In this document: positions 1-8,068 of the stretch, one piece after another
Layout: each line of letters starts with the position of its first letter
Position numbering within the stretch: the stretch's first letter is position 1
From: Lentzea sp. NBRC 105346
GTDB taxonomy: Bacteria; Actinomycetota; Actinomycetes; Mycobacteriales; Pseudonocardiaceae
Reading direction: 5' to 3'
Length of the DNA: 64,000 bases
Assembly: GCF_030269605.1 (NCBI RefSeq)
Contig: NZ_BSTQ01000015.1
Coordinates: forward strand, 186,001-250,000
Notes under the pieces: model-generated
The model's input: only the letters and a program-made list of their open reading frames with translations
Database searches by the model: none
Told to the model about the DNA's origin: nothing
Made by a program: the position numbers and the translations under genes

Positions 1-382
1 CCGCCTGGGCCTGCGGCGTGGCGTTGAGGTTGAGGTCTGCGCTGGTCGTCTTGAGGTGACCGCCGAGGCGCCGGTCGGTGTCGAGCAGGGCCGCGAAGTC
101 CGCGTCCACCTTCGCGCTGTGCGCGGCCAGCTCACCTGCGGGCCGCTCCTCCGACAGCACCTGCCGGCTAAGCCTGCGGTGCACGGAGAGGTCGACGAGT
201 AGTGCCGAGAGCGGCCGCAGGTACTCCAGGCCGCGCAGCTCGTTCTGGCAGAAGTCGATCCGCCTGCCGTTCTCGAGCATCAGCAGGGTCGTCGCGGTCG
301 CGAGCGGCAGCGTGAACGCCAGCCCGATCATCGCGAGCTTGTGCCACACGCGCGATCGTCGGCGACCCTTCGGTGTTTGCAC
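1..382 (-). CDS. Membrane sensor protein, N-terminal part (runs off the window)
   Basis: Partial gene whose 3' end lies left of the window. Read from a GTG at 382, it opens with a basic stretch (about residues 5-14, rich in Arg), then one hydrophobic segment (about residues 15-33) and an extracytoplasmic region containing NELRGLEYLRPL. That order and motif recall the input regions of actinobacterial methyl-accepting chemotaxis proteins and sensor histidine kinases, whose first external helix often carries a similar GxEYLxPL element. No signalling domain is inside the window, so kinase versus chemoreceptor cannot be decided. It is divergent from the chitinase gene and shares the 246 bp between them. 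Confidence 0.6.
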   Translation of the reverse strand, partial: MQTPKGRRRSRVWHKLAMIGLAFTLPLATATTLLMLENGRRIDFCQNELRGLEYLRPLSALLVDLSVHRRLSRQVLSEERPAGELAAHSAKVDADFAALLDTDRRLGGHLKTTSADLNLNATPQAQA

Positions 383-548
383 AGTCGCGACTGCCCATCC
401 GGCTCCGTGGGAGTGAACTGACTCACCCTACTGGGGTACGGCTCCAGCATGGTGCTGGGGAATTGGGGATTCCACCAGCCCTGTCTCAATTGGTCGAGTA
501 ATACGTGGAACCGTTTCGCGAACACTATGGGTATTAGCCCGATTGCCG

Positions 549-564
549 GGTTGTCTGGACCATT
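549..564 (+). promoter_or_regulatory. DasR-like operator upstream of the chitinase gene
   Basis: GGTTGTCTGGACCATT matches 11 of 16 positions of the DasR consensus ACTGGTCTAGACCACT, including the core GTC and GACCA arms. It lies 65 bp upstream of the chitinase start. Streptomyces chitinase genes carry comparable elements that answer GlcNAc signalling through the GntR regulator DasR. A weaker half-site, TTGGTCGAG, sits near 488-497. Function here is inferred from position and similarity. Confidence 0.5.
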
Positions 565-628
565 TATGGGCCGGATGATCGATGCAGGCCGCCCAGGTAC
601 TCGCACGTCCGAACAAGGGAGTCGGGGT

Positions 629-1678
629 ATGGGTCGCTGGAGGTCAGCAGCGCTCGCGGTCGGTCTGCTCGTCACGTCACTGGTCACGTCCGGGGTGGTC
701 GCGCCGGGTGCGCAGGCCGCGGAGACGTGTGCGGTGAAGTCGCGGCCGTCGGGCAAGGTGCTGCAGGGCTACTGGGAGAACTGGGACGGCGCGTCCAACG
801 GCGTGCACCCGCCGTTCGGCTGGACGCCGATCACCGACACGCGCATCAAGCAGCACGGCTACAACGTGATCAACGCCGCGTTCCCCGTCATCCGATCGGA
901 CGGCACGGTGTTGTGGGAAGACGGCATGGACGCGGGTGTCAAGGTCGCCACCCCGGCCGAGATGTGCGCGGCGAAGGCGGCGGGCGCCACGATCCTGATG
1001 TCGATCGGCGGCGCGGCCGCCGGAATCGACCTCAGCTCCGCCGCGGTGGCCAACCGGTTCATCGCGACCGTCGTGCCGATTCTGAAGAAGTTCAACTTCG
1101 ACGGCATCGACATCGACATCGAGACCGGTCTGGTCGGCAGCGGCAACATCAAGACGCTGTCCACATCACAGGCGAATCTCATCAAGATTATTGATGGCGT
1201 GCTCGCGCAGATGCCGTCGAACTTCGGGCTCACCATGGCGCCGGAGACCGCGTATGTCACCGGCGGCAGCATCACCTACGGCTCCATCTGGGGCGCGTAC
1301 CTGCCGATCGTGAAGAAGTACGCCGACAACGGCCGGCTGTGGTGGCTGAACATGCAGTACTACAACGGCTCGATGTACGGGTGCTCCGGCGACTCCTACC
1401 AGGCGGGCACGGTCCAGGGCTTCGTCGCGCAGACGAAGTGCCTCAACACGGGGCTGGTCGTGCAGGGCACCACGATCCGTGTGCCGTACGACAAGCAGGT
1501 ACCCGGCCTGCCCGCGCAGCCCGGTGCCGGTGGTGGCTACATGTCGCCGTCGCTCGTCGGCCAGGCGTGGAACAGCTTCGGCGGATCCCTCAAGGGCCTG
1601 ATGGACTGGTCGATCAACTGGGACGGCTCGAAGAACTGGACGTTCGGCGACAAGGTCAAGTCACTGCAAGGTCGATGA
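629..1678 (+). CDS. Secreted GH18 chitinase
   Basis: Glycoside hydrolase family 18 endochitinase-type enzyme of 349 residues that would cleave chitin outside the cell. A Sec signal peptide covers about residues 1-31 (WRS, hydrophobic core, cleavage near AQA-AE). The catalytic signature DGIDIDIE (DxxDxDxE) is at about residues 158-165, with the last Glu as proton donor. The SIGG motif lies before it and a WSINWD strand near the end. No chitin-binding or fibronectin domain is fused, so it is a bare catalytic domain. The ATG at 629 is preferred to the in-frame ATG at 449 because AAGGGAG lies just before it and the upstream 60 codons do not look like protein. The 3' end overlaps the convergent enolase-superfamily gene by 23 bp. 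Confidence 0.92.
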   Translation: MGRWRSAALAVGLLVTSLVTSGVVAPGAQAAETCAVKSRPSGKVLQGYWENWDGASNGVHPPFGWTPITDTRIKQHGYNVINAAFPVIRSDGTVLWEDGMDAGVKVATPAEMCAAKAAGATILMSIGGAAAGIDLSSAAVANRFIATVVPILKKFNFDGIDIDIETGLVGSGNIKTLSTSQANLIKIIDGVLAQMPSNFGLTMAPETAYVTGGSITYGSIWGAYLPIVKKYADNGRLWWLNMQYYNGSMYGCSGDSYQAGTVQGFVAQTKCLNTGLVVQGTTIRVPYDKQVPGLPAQPGAGGGYMSPSLVGQAWNSFGGSLKGLMDWSINWDGSKNWTFGDKVKSLQGR

Positions 1679-2783
1679 CCACCGACTCGTCCACCTCGAT
1701 GCCCAGGCCCGGACCCGTGGGAACGCGGGCGGTCCCGGCGTCGAGGTGGACGGTCGACGTGGCGTACGGCGACTCGATGAACTGCCTGCCGTTCAGGTCG
1801 ACCGGCCCGCTGATCCCGAACGCGCCGAACAGATGCAGGCTCGCCGCCAGCCCCACGTCGGAGTCGGTCAGCCCGGACCCCATCAGCCGCACCCCGCAGT
1901 CCTCCGCGAGCTGGCACAGCCGCCGTGACAGGAGCAGGCCGCCGCTGCGCTGCACCTTCGCGATGGCGACGTCGATCGCGTCGAGCTTCACGAACGTCGC
2001 CAGGTCCGTCGGGTGGCGCAGCGACTCGTCCAGCGCCACCGGCATCGGCGACACCGCCCGCAGCCGCCGCTGGCCCGCGATGTCGTTGGCGGGCAACGGT
2101 TGCTCGAACGCGGCGACGCCCAGGTCGTGCAGCGCTCGGGCGAGCCGGACCGCGGTGTCGGCCGTGTACGCCTGGTTCGCGTCCACCCACAGCGGCGCCT
2201 CGGGCGCGGCCGTGCGCACCGCCGTCACCACGGCCAGATCGGTCTTCTCGTCATGCAGGCCGATCTTCACCTTGAACGCCCGGTAGCCCGCGCCGAGTCC
2301 CTCGGCGACGCAGTCGGTGACCTCGTCGGGCGTCTGGCCGGACACGATCCACGCCAGCTGGATCTCCTCGGTCCTGCGTTGACCCCACAGTTCGCCGATC
2401 GGGACGCCCAGCGCGCGGCCGAGCAGGTCGTGCAGCGCGACGTCCACCGCCGCCTTGGCCAGCGGCGCGCCGATGGAGAAGCCGCGGTTGATGGTGCGGT
2501 CGAAGATGCGGCTGACGCCGTCGAGGTCCCACACCGGGTGCCCGATGATCGCCGGGGCCAGGTAGCCGTCGATGGTGGTGAGGATCGACTCGGTCGTCTC
2601 GTAGGTCCAGGCCGGGATCGGGGTCGCCTCGCCCCAGCCGTGCACGCCGTCCGCGCTGACCTTCACCAGGACGCGGATGCTGGGTTTTCCTCTTACGGCA
2701 ACGGATCCGCCGGACACGCCGAAGCTGCGCACGGTCGGCAGCGCCACCGCGAACGTCTCCACGCGCTCGACGACCAGGTCCAT
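1656..2783 (-). CDS. Mandelate racemase/muconate lactonizing enzyme family protein
   Basis: Enolase-superfamily enzyme of 375 residues with an N-terminal capping domain and a C-terminal barrel. Visible catalytic features: the KVKIG lysine pair near residues 170-172, metal ligands in VDANQAY (about 197), FEQPLP (about 226) and ALDES (about 251), and the second-face lysine in IAKVQ (about 273). This lysine arrangement fits the MLE / dipeptide epimerase subgroup that abstracts a proton alpha to a carboxylate; the substrate is not readable from sequence. It sits 9 bp after the LacI gene with a GAGGAGAG ribosome site inside that gene's end, so the two are co-transcribed. The neighbouring transporter operon may import its substrate. 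Confidence 0.85.
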   Translation of the reverse strand: MDLVVERVETFAVALPTVRSFGVSGGSVAVRGKPSIRVLVKVSADGVHGWGEATPIPAWTYETTESILTTIDGYLAPAIIGHPVWDLDGVSRIFDRTINRGFSIGAPLAKAAVDVALHDLLGRALGVPIGELWGQRRTEEIQLAWIVSGQTPDEVTDCVAEGLGAGYRAFKVKIGLHDEKTDLAVVTAVRTAAPEAPLWVDANQAYTADTAVRLARALHDLGVAAFEQPLPANDIAGQRRLRAVSPMPVALDESLRHPTDLATFVKLDAIDVAIAKVQRSGGLLLSRRLCQLAEDCGVRLMGSGLTDSDVGLAASLHLFGAFGISGPVDLNGRQFIESPYATSTVHLDAGTARVPTGPGLGIEVDESVVIDLAVT

Positions 2784-2792
2784 CAGCTCTCC

Positions 2793-3890
2793 TCAGCGGG
2801 GACCCTCGTGAGGGTCACCCTCATGAGGCTCAGGTTGGTGAGGGTGACCCTCATGAGGGGCACCGCTCGGTGGGGCGCCGGTGCTGGCGCGCAGGACGAC
2901 TCGGCCGGTCACGCGTTCGATCCGGGCGCGCGCCGGGCGGTCCGGCAGCAGGGCCAGCTCCATCACCCGCTCACCCAGGTCCTCCAGCGGCAGAGCCACC
3001 GTGGTCAGCGGCGGCGTGAGGTCGCGGATCATCGGGATGTCATCGAATCCGGCCAGCGACACGTCCTCCGGCACCCGCAACCCGGCCTCGCGGAACGCCG
3101 CCAGCGCGCCGATCGCCATCACGTCGGTCGCGGCGAACACGCAGGTAGCCGCGAGGCCGCGCCGCAGCAGTTCCCGAGCCGCCTCGTAGCCGCCGTCACG
3201 GGTGAACGCGCCCTCGACGACCTGCGACACCTCGATTCCCCACGACGCCAGCGCCGAGCGGAACCCGCCCAGCCGGTCCACGACCGTCGTCAGCGACAGC
3301 GGCCCGGACAGGACTGCGAACGACCGGTGCCCCAGCCCGAGCAGCGCCCGCGCCAGGTCCGCGGCACCGGCCCGGTTCTCCGGCAGCACGGCGTCCGCGC
3401 GCAGCCCGCGGTGCCGGCTGATCACCGCGACCCGCCCGCCCGCGGCCCGGTAGAGGTCGACCTCCCGGCGCAGCGACTCCTGCACCGCGCGGTCCTCGAA
3501 GCCCGACCCGATCAGCAGCATCGCCCGCACGCGCTGGCCGCGCATCATCGAGGCGTAGGAGATCTCCCGCAGTGGCTCGCGGAACGTGCTGCCGAGGATC
3601 ACCTGCAGGTCGTGCCGCGCCGCCGCCCGCATCACGCCGCGCGCGATGCCCGCGAAGTACGGGTCGCCGATGTCGTGGCAGATGACGCCGACCCCGGCGT
3701 TCGACGCCTTGGCCAACGCGCGCGCGTGCGCGTTGGGGGAGTAGGCCAGCCGTTCCGCCGCCACGCGCACTCGTTCGCGCAGGTCGGCTCGCACCTGGGT
3801 GGCGCCGTTCAGCGCCCGTGACGCCGTGGCCAGCGAGACACCGGCCGCGCGCGCCACGTCACCCAGGGTGGGCTGCCCGTTTTCGGCCAT
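2793..3890 (-). CDS. LacI-family transcriptional regulator with His-rich tail
   Basis: LacI/GalR repressor of 365 residues. The N-terminal HTH reads TLGDVARAAGVSLATASRAL, with a hinge AERLAYSPNAHARAL, followed by a periplasmic-binding-like effector domain to about residue 335 (FDDIPMIRDLTPPLTTV is the typical late motif). AGGGAG stands just upstream of the ATG. The last 20 or so residues, after TGAPPSG, form a His/Pro/Glu-rich tail with three HEG units. That tail is encoded by a short palindromic DNA repeat, not by conserved LacI sequence. The gene is divergent from the ABC operon and overlaps the control region containing tandem palindromes, so it very likely represses both directions. Confidence 0.9.
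   Translation of the reverse strand: MAENGQPTLGDVARAAGVSLATASRALNGATQVRADLRERVRVAAERLAYSPNAHARALAKASNAGVGVICHDIGDPYFAGIARGVMRAAARHDLQVILGSTFREPLREISYASMMRGQRVRAMLLIGSGFEDRAVQESLRREVDLYRAAGGRVAVISRHRGLRADAVLPENRAGAADLARALLGLGHRSFAVLSGPLSLTTVVDRLGGFRSALASWGIEVSQVVEGAFTRDGGYEAARELLRRGLAATCVFAATDVMAIGALAAFREAGLRVPEDVSLAGFDDIPMIRDLTPPLTTVALPLEDLGERVMELALLPDRPARARIERVTGRVVLRASTGAPPSGAPHEGHPHQPEPHEGDPHEGPR
2803..2859. repeat. Three copies of palindrome CCTCRTGAGG at the lacI-type gene's 3' end
   Basis: Palindromic units lie at 2803-2814 (CCCTCGTGAGGG), 2819-2828 (CCTCATGAGG) and 2848-2859 (CCCTCATGAGGG), linked by GTCACC or GGTGA-type spacers. They fall inside the reading frame of the regulator and create its repetitive C-terminal tail. 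The pattern looks like a short interspersed palindrome that expanded into a gene end. Confidence 0.7.
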
Positions 3891-3931
3891 CTGACTCCCT
3901 TGACCGCCAAGTAGCGCAGTTCTAGCGTAGC

Positions 3932-3958
3932 GGAAAGCGCTTTCCGAAAGCGCTTTCC
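3932..3958. promoter_or_regulatory. Tandem LacI-type operators
   Basis: A perfect palindrome GGAAAGCGCTTTCC (3932-3945) is followed directly by CGAAAGCGCTTTCC (3945-3958), with centres 13 bp apart. The central CG and AAAGCGCTTT arms are classic for LacI/GalR proteins. The pair lies between the divergent regulator (start 3890) and the ABC permease (start 3974), only 15 bp before the permease ATG, so bound repressor would block both promoters or early elongation. Confidence 0.85.
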
Positions 3959-3973
3959 GCCGGGGAGGTGTCG

Positions 3974-4753
3974 ATGGACTGGCTGGAACGCAGCTGGCGG
4001 CCGGTGTTGCTGCTGGTCGCGTGCCTGGCGGTGTGGCAGCTGGTCACGACCACCGGGCTGATCGCGCCGTACCTGGTGCCGTCGCCCGCCGCCACGCTGG
4101 ACGTCCTCGTCGAGAAGCAGGCCTACATCTGGCACCACACGTGGGTCACGACCTACGAGACAGTGCTCGGGTTCCTGATCGCGGCCGTGGTCGGCGTGCT
4201 GGCCGCGGTGGCGATGGTCTACTCCGCCACGATCGAGAAGACGCTTTACCCGATCCTGTTGTTCGCGCAGGTCGTGCCCAAGATCGCGATCGCGCCGCTG
4301 TTCGTGGTGTGGCTGGGGTTCGGGCTGGTGCCCAAGGTGCTGGTGGCCGTGCTGATCGCGTTCTTCCCGGTCGTGATCTCCATGGTGACCGGCCTGAAGT
4401 CCGTCGACACCGAGATGCTCGAGCTGGCGTCGACGATGGGCGGCGGCCCGCTCAAGACGTTCGTCAAGATCCGCTTCCCGGCGTCGCTGCCGCACCTGTT
4501 CGCGGGACTGAAGGTCGCGGTGACGCTGGCGGTCACGGGCGCGGTCGTCGGCGAGTTCGTCGGCGCCAACGAGGGACTCGGCTTCGTGATCCTGCAGGCC
4601 AACGGCAACATCGACACCCCGATGCTGTTCGCCGGCCTGATCGTCATGTCGCTCGTCGGCGTGCTGCTGTTCGTCCTGTTGGAACTCGCCGAGCGGTTCA
4701 TGCTGCCGTGGCACGTCAGCCGCCGCACCTCCGCCGTCACCACCACCATCTAG
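3974..4753 (+). CDS. ABC transporter permease, SsuC/ThiX type
   Basis: Inner-membrane permease of 259 residues, first gene of a three-gene importer. About six hydrophobic segments are visible. The EAA loop that docks with the ATPase reads STMGGGPLKTFVKIRFPASLPHL (split here: STMGGGPLKTF then VKIRFPASLP) near residues 155-177. The family moves small organic ions such as aliphatic sulfonates, nitrate or thiamine precursors. The ATG at 3974 is chosen because GGGGAGG lies 5 bp before it and overlaps the alternative GTG at 3968. Tandem LacI-type operators lie immediately upstream. Confidence 0.88.
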   Translation: MDWLERSWRPVLLLVACLAVWQLVTTTGLIAPYLVPSPAATLDVLVEKQAYIWHHTWVTTYETVLGFLIAAVVGVLAAVAMVYSATIEKTLYPILLFAQVVPKIAIAPLFVVWLGFGLVPKVLVAVLIAFFPVVISMVTGLKSVDTEMLELASTMGGGPLKTFVKIRFPASLPHLFAGLKVAVTLAVTGAVVGEFVGANEGLGFVILQANGNIDTPMLFAGLIVMSLVGVLLFVLLELAERFMLPWHVSRRTSAVTTTI

Positions 4754-4767
4754 CGAAGGGCTTGTCG

Positions 4768-5769
4768 ATGAAGGGAACGGCCGTAGTCGCCGGTCTGCTC
4801 CTCCTGGCCACCGGGTGTGGCGGTGGGGCACAGGCGCCGCAGGGGCAGGAGAGCAAGACCGACGTCACGCTGACCCTCAACTGGTACCCCTACGGCGAGC
4901 ACGCGCCGTTCTACTACGGCGTCAAACAGGGGATCTTCAGCAAGCACGGGATCAACCTCAAGATCCAGGCCGGGCAGGGCTCCGGCAAGACCGTGCAGGC
5001 GACCGGGGCCGGCCAGACCGACTTCGGCTGGGCCGACACATCGGCGCTCGCCGCCGCGGTCGACCAGGGCGTGCCGGTGAAGAGCATCGGCGTGTTCCTG
5101 CAGACCACCCCCGCGTCCGTGCAGTTCTTCTCCGAGAAGAACATCAAGAAGCCACAGGACCTCAAGGGACTCAAGGTCGCGACCACCGCGGGTGACGCGC
5201 TGACCAAGACGTTCCCGGCGTTCCTCAAGCAGAACGGCATGCAGGAGAGCGACGTCCAGATCCAGAACGTCGACGCGGCCGGCAAGATCGCGGCGGTCAT
5301 CTCCGGCCGCGCGGACGTGCTGCTCGGCTTCGCGTCCGACCAGGGTCCGACGATTAAGGAAAAGGCGGGCAAGGACGTCTCGTACCTGAAGTTCTCCGAG
5401 TTCGGCCTGAACTACTTCTCCAACGGCCTGCTGACGTCGAAGTCCAAGCTGCAACAGGACCCGGACCTGGTGAAGAAGATGGTCGCCGCGACCGCCGAGG
5501 CGTGGTCGGCCGCCGAGAAGGACCCGCAGGCCGCGGCCGACTCGATGAAGGGTGCGTCCGAGCAGCTGCCGTCGGCGACGGTGGTGCTGGAGCAGTTCAA
5601 GACGACGCTCACGTTGCTGCACACGGAGAAGTCGAAGGGCCAGGGGCCGGGCGTCAACTCCGTGGAGGACTGGAAGACCACGATCGAGACGTTCGTGAAG
5701 ACGGGCATCGCGACGAAGGGGCAGGATCCCTCGGCGTACTGGGAGGAAAGCGTGGCACCGAAGGGATGA
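4768..5769 (+). CDS. ABC transporter substrate-binding lipoprotein, NMT1/ThiY-like
   Basis: Solute-binding lipoprotein of 333 residues. The signal peptide ends in a lipobox (LLATGC, Cys about residue 17), so it should be anchored to the outer face of the membrane. The mature start has the NMT1/THI5 motif LNWYPYGEHAPFYYGVKQG followed by GQTDFGWADTSA. This family binds pyrimidine or other small heterocyclic or sulfonated ligands; the exact ligand is unknown. AAGGG precedes the ATG. It is the middle gene of the importer, and its stop overlaps the start of the ATPase gene (ATGA). Confidence 0.88.
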   Translation: MKGTAVVAGLLLLATGCGGGAQAPQGQESKTDVTLTLNWYPYGEHAPFYYGVKQGIFSKHGINLKIQAGQGSGKTVQATGAGQTDFGWADTSALAAAVDQGVPVKSIGVFLQTTPASVQFFSEKNIKKPQDLKGLKVATTAGDALTKTFPAFLKQNGMQESDVQIQNVDAAGKIAAVISGRADVLLGFASDQGPTIKEKAGKDVSYLKFSEFGLNYFSNGLLTSKSKLQQDPDLVKKMVAATAEAWSAAEKDPQAAADSMKGASEQLPSATVVLEQFKTTLTLLHTEKSKGQGPGVNSVEDWKTTIETFVKTGIATKGQDPSAYWEESVAPKG

Positions 5770-6545
5770 CCGTGACTGTCGGGACGGCCGCCGTCGAGAT
5801 CGACTCCGTCGCCGTGCACTTCAGGTCGAAGAAGATCGACGTGACGGCACTGCGCGAGGTCTCGCTCGACGTCGCGCCGGGCGAGTTCGTGTCGATCGTC
5901 GGCCCGTCCGGCTGCGGCAAGTCCACGCTGCTCAAGCTGGTGTCGGGGTTGCTCAAGCCGTCCAGTGGAAAAGTGCGGCTGCTCGGTGACGTGGTGACCG
6001 GCCCGAGGCACGACATCGGCTACGTGTTCCAGCGCGCGGCGCTGCTCGAGTGGCGGTCCGCGCGCCGGAACATCCTGCTGCAGGCCGAGATGCGCGGCAT
6101 GCCCGACGCGGGCAAGCGGGCCGACGAGCTGATCGAGATGACCGGGCTGCGCGGTTTCGAGGACGCGTTGCCGCACGAGCTGTCCGGCGGCATGCAGCAA
6201 CGCGTCGCGCTCTGCCGCGCGCTGCTGCACCGGCCGCGCGTGCTGCTGATGGACGAGCCGTTCGGCGCTCTGGACGCGTTGACGCGCGAGCAGATGAACG
6301 TGGAGCTGCACCGGATCTGGCGCGAGACCGGCACGACCGTGCTGCTGGTGACGCACTCGATCGCCGAGTCGGTGTACCTGTCCAACCGGGTGGTCGTGAT
6401 GACCCCGCGGCCGGGCGCGGTGCAGGAGATCATCGACGTCGACCTGCCCGTGGAACGCGACTACTCCGAGACCATGGCGCTGCCGAAGTTCAGCACGGCG
6501 GCCGCGCACATCCGCGAACTGCTGGGAGCGTCAATGCGGCCGTAG
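5766..6545 (+). CDS. ABC transporter ATPase, SsuB/TauB type
   Basis: Cytoplasmic ATPase of 259 residues that powers the upstream permease and binding protein. Walker A is GPSGCGKST, Q-loop FQRAALLEW, signature LSGGMQQR, Walker B VLLMDEPFGALD, H-loop VTHS. The ATG overlaps the stop codon of the binding-protein gene by four bases (ATGA), indicating translational coupling. Its 3' end overlaps the convergent MarR gene by 15 bp. With the enolase-superfamily enzyme and LacI protein next door, the importer probably feeds a catabolic path for an organic acid or sugar-acid derivative (inference). Confidence 0.9.
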   Translation: MTVTVGTAAVEIDSVAVHFRSKKIDVTALREVSLDVAPGEFVSIVGPSGCGKSTLLKLVSGLLKPSSGKVRLLGDVVTGPRHDIGYVFQRAALLEWRSARRNILLQAEMRGMPDAGKRADELIEMTGLRGFEDALPHELSGGMQQRVALCRALLHRPRVLLMDEPFGALDALTREQMNVELHRIWRETGTTVLLVTHSIAESVYLSNRVVVMTPRPGAVQEIIDVDLPVERDYSETMALPKFSTAAAHIRELLGASMRP

Positions 6546-6995
6546 CCGGCGAGCCATCATCTCCGGCAGCGCGTTGGTGTGGTCGCTCAACGCGTTGAGC
6601 TGCTCCAGAAACGCCTCGGCCCGCGGCCCGAGAACGCCGAGCAGCTCAGCGGTCACCTCGGCGCGCGCCTTGCGGCCCTCGTCGATCGCGTGCTGCCCAT
6701 GCTCGGTCAGCTCGATGACGCGGACCCGGCTGTCGTTCGGGTCGGTGTACCGCGAGACGTAGCCCGCGCGCTCCATCTCGGTGATGACCTTGGACGCGCC
6801 CTGGGGCGTCATGCCCAGCAGGTCGGCCAGGTCGGTCACCTTCGTCGGACCGATGACCAGGTGCTGGAACACGTACCCGTAGATGGTGCGCACCTGTGGG
6901 TGCCCGGCGTCGGCCAGCCGTTGCCGCACCCGCACGTCGCACGCGGCGGAGAGCGCGGTGAACAGCAGCGTGAGGTCCCGGTCGATTGACAGCAC
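6531..6995 (-). CDS. MarR-family transcriptional regulator
   Basis: Winged-helix regulator of 154 residues. The DNA-binding part includes TKVTDLADLLGMTPQGASKVI (split: TKVTDLADLLG, MTPQGASKVI) and the wing DPNDSRVRVIELTEHG, both standard for MarR. It starts at a GTG (6995), the first possible in-frame start after a stop codon; no clear ribosome site is visible, so the message could be leaderless. It is divergent from the beta-lactamase-fold gene with 59 bp between them, and that gap carries an inverted repeat it may bind. Confidence 0.85.
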   Translation of the reverse strand: MLSIDRDLTLLFTALSAACDVRVRQRLADAGHPQVRTIYGYVFQHLVIGPTKVTDLADLLGMTPQGASKVITEMERAGYVSRYTDPNDSRVRVIELTEHGQHAIDEGRKARAEVTAELLGVLGPRAEAFLEQLNALSDHTNALPEMMARRLRPH

Positions 6996-7013
6996 GGCCG
7001 GATGCTGACATCT

Positions 7014-7041
7014 TCAACCATGGTTTAGCAACTTAGGTTGA
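7014..7041. promoter_or_regulatory. Inverted repeat between marR-type gene and hydrolase
   Basis: TCAACC (7014-7019) and GGTTGA (7036-7041) form an inverted repeat 16 bp apart, with a nested palindrome AACCATGGTT at 7016-7025. It occupies the middle of the 59 bp divergent gap, where MarR proteins usually autoregulate and control the neighbour. Operator function is inferred. Confidence 0.5.
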
Positions 7042-7054
7042 TGATTGGGGGATC

Positions 7055-8068
7055 ATGAACGTCGACCGCATCGTCGAAGCCTTCCGGCAGACCGGGCCCG
7101 GCGCCCTGGCGATCACCGAGGGCGGCCGCACGGTCGTGGACGTGTGGCAGGGGGAGGGGTGGGAACGCGACACCCTGGTCAACGTCTACTCGGTCACGAA
7201 GGGCGTGGTGGCCACCGTCGCCCACGTCCTGGTGGACCGCGGTCTGTTGGACCTGGACGCGCGGATGTCCCGGTACTGGCCGGAGTTCCAGGCGGACGTC
7301 ACGGTCGCGCAGGTGCTGAACCACCAGGCGGGTCTGCCCGCAGTCCGCGAGGATCTGCCGCCGGGCGGCCTGTTCGACTGGGACGTGATGACGTCCGCGC
7401 TCGCCGCCCAGGAGCCGTGGTGGGAGCCGGGAACGCGGCACGGCTACCACGCGCTGATGTTCGGCTGGCTGGTCGGGGAGGTGCTGCGGCGGATCACCGG
7501 CAAGGAGGTGCGCGACCTCGTCGGGGAGCTCGGCGTCGCCGACCTGTTCATCGGGCTGCCGTCCGAAGTGGAGGGTCGCGTGCTGGACGTGCTGCCGCCG
7601 GAGATCACCGAGAACTCGTTCAGCCCGGGCCTGCTCGCCGCCAGGGCGTTCCAGAACCCGCCCACCCTCGGCACGCCCGGCATCGTCAACACCGAATCGT
7701 GGCGGCGGGCGCAGATTCCCGCGGCCAACGGCCATGCCACCGCCCGCGCGCTCGCCGAGTTGTACGGCCGCATGGACGGGTTGCTGTCCCCAGGCGTGCT
7801 CGCCGAGGCGATCCGGCCGCACAGCGAAGGCCACGACGAGATCCTGGAGGGCAACACCCGGTTCGGCCTGGGTTACATGCTGCCCAACGAGCTCCGCGCC
7901 TTCTCACCGAACGCGCGGGCGTTCGGGCATCCCGGCGCGGGCGGGTCGCTCGCGTTCGCCGACCCCGACCTCGGCATCGGGTTCGCGTACGTGACGAACC
8001 GGATCATCCTCGGCCCGGTGGGCGGCGACCCGCGCTGGTGGCCGTTGCTGGACGCGATCTACGGCTGA
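7055..8068 (+). CDS. Serine hydrolase of the beta-lactamase/EstB family
   Basis: Class C beta-lactamase-fold enzyme of 337 residues, probably an esterase or peptidase and not an antibiotic hydrolase. The nucleophile motif SVTK (SxxK) is near residue 46, a YHAL segment near 130 takes the place of YxN, and HPGAGG near residue 290 replaces KTG (HxG type). No signal peptide is present, so it is cytoplasmic. GGGGG lies just before the ATG. It is divergently paired with the MarR gene, a common arrangement for ligand-induced detoxifying hydrolases. The 3' end overlaps the convergent CdaR-type gene by 10 bp. Confidence 0.85.
   Translation: MNVDRIVEAFRQTGPGALAITEGGRTVVDVWQGEGWERDTLVNVYSVTKGVVATVAHVLVDRGLLDLDARMSRYWPEFQADVTVAQVLNHQAGLPAVREDLPPGGLFDWDVMTSALAAQEPWWEPGTRHGYHALMFGWLVGEVLRRITGKEVRDLVGELGVADLFIGLPSEVEGRVLDVLPPEITENSFSPGLLAARAFQNPPTLGTPGIVNTESWRRAQIPAANGHATARALAELYGRMDGLLSPGVLAEAIRPHSEGHDEILEGNTRFGLGYMLPNELRAFSPNARAFGHPGAGGSLAFADPDLGIGFAYVTNRIILGPVGGDPRWWPLLDAIYG

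Noticed and set aside
449..628. Upstream extension of the chitinase
   Set aside because: In frame, but it contains no signal-like sequence, covers the DasR-like site, and the ATG at 629 has a better ribosome site and a normal signal peptide behind it.
2013..3821. 602-codon plus-strand open frame
   Set aside because: Antisense to the enolase-superfamily and LacI genes; composition is not protein-like.
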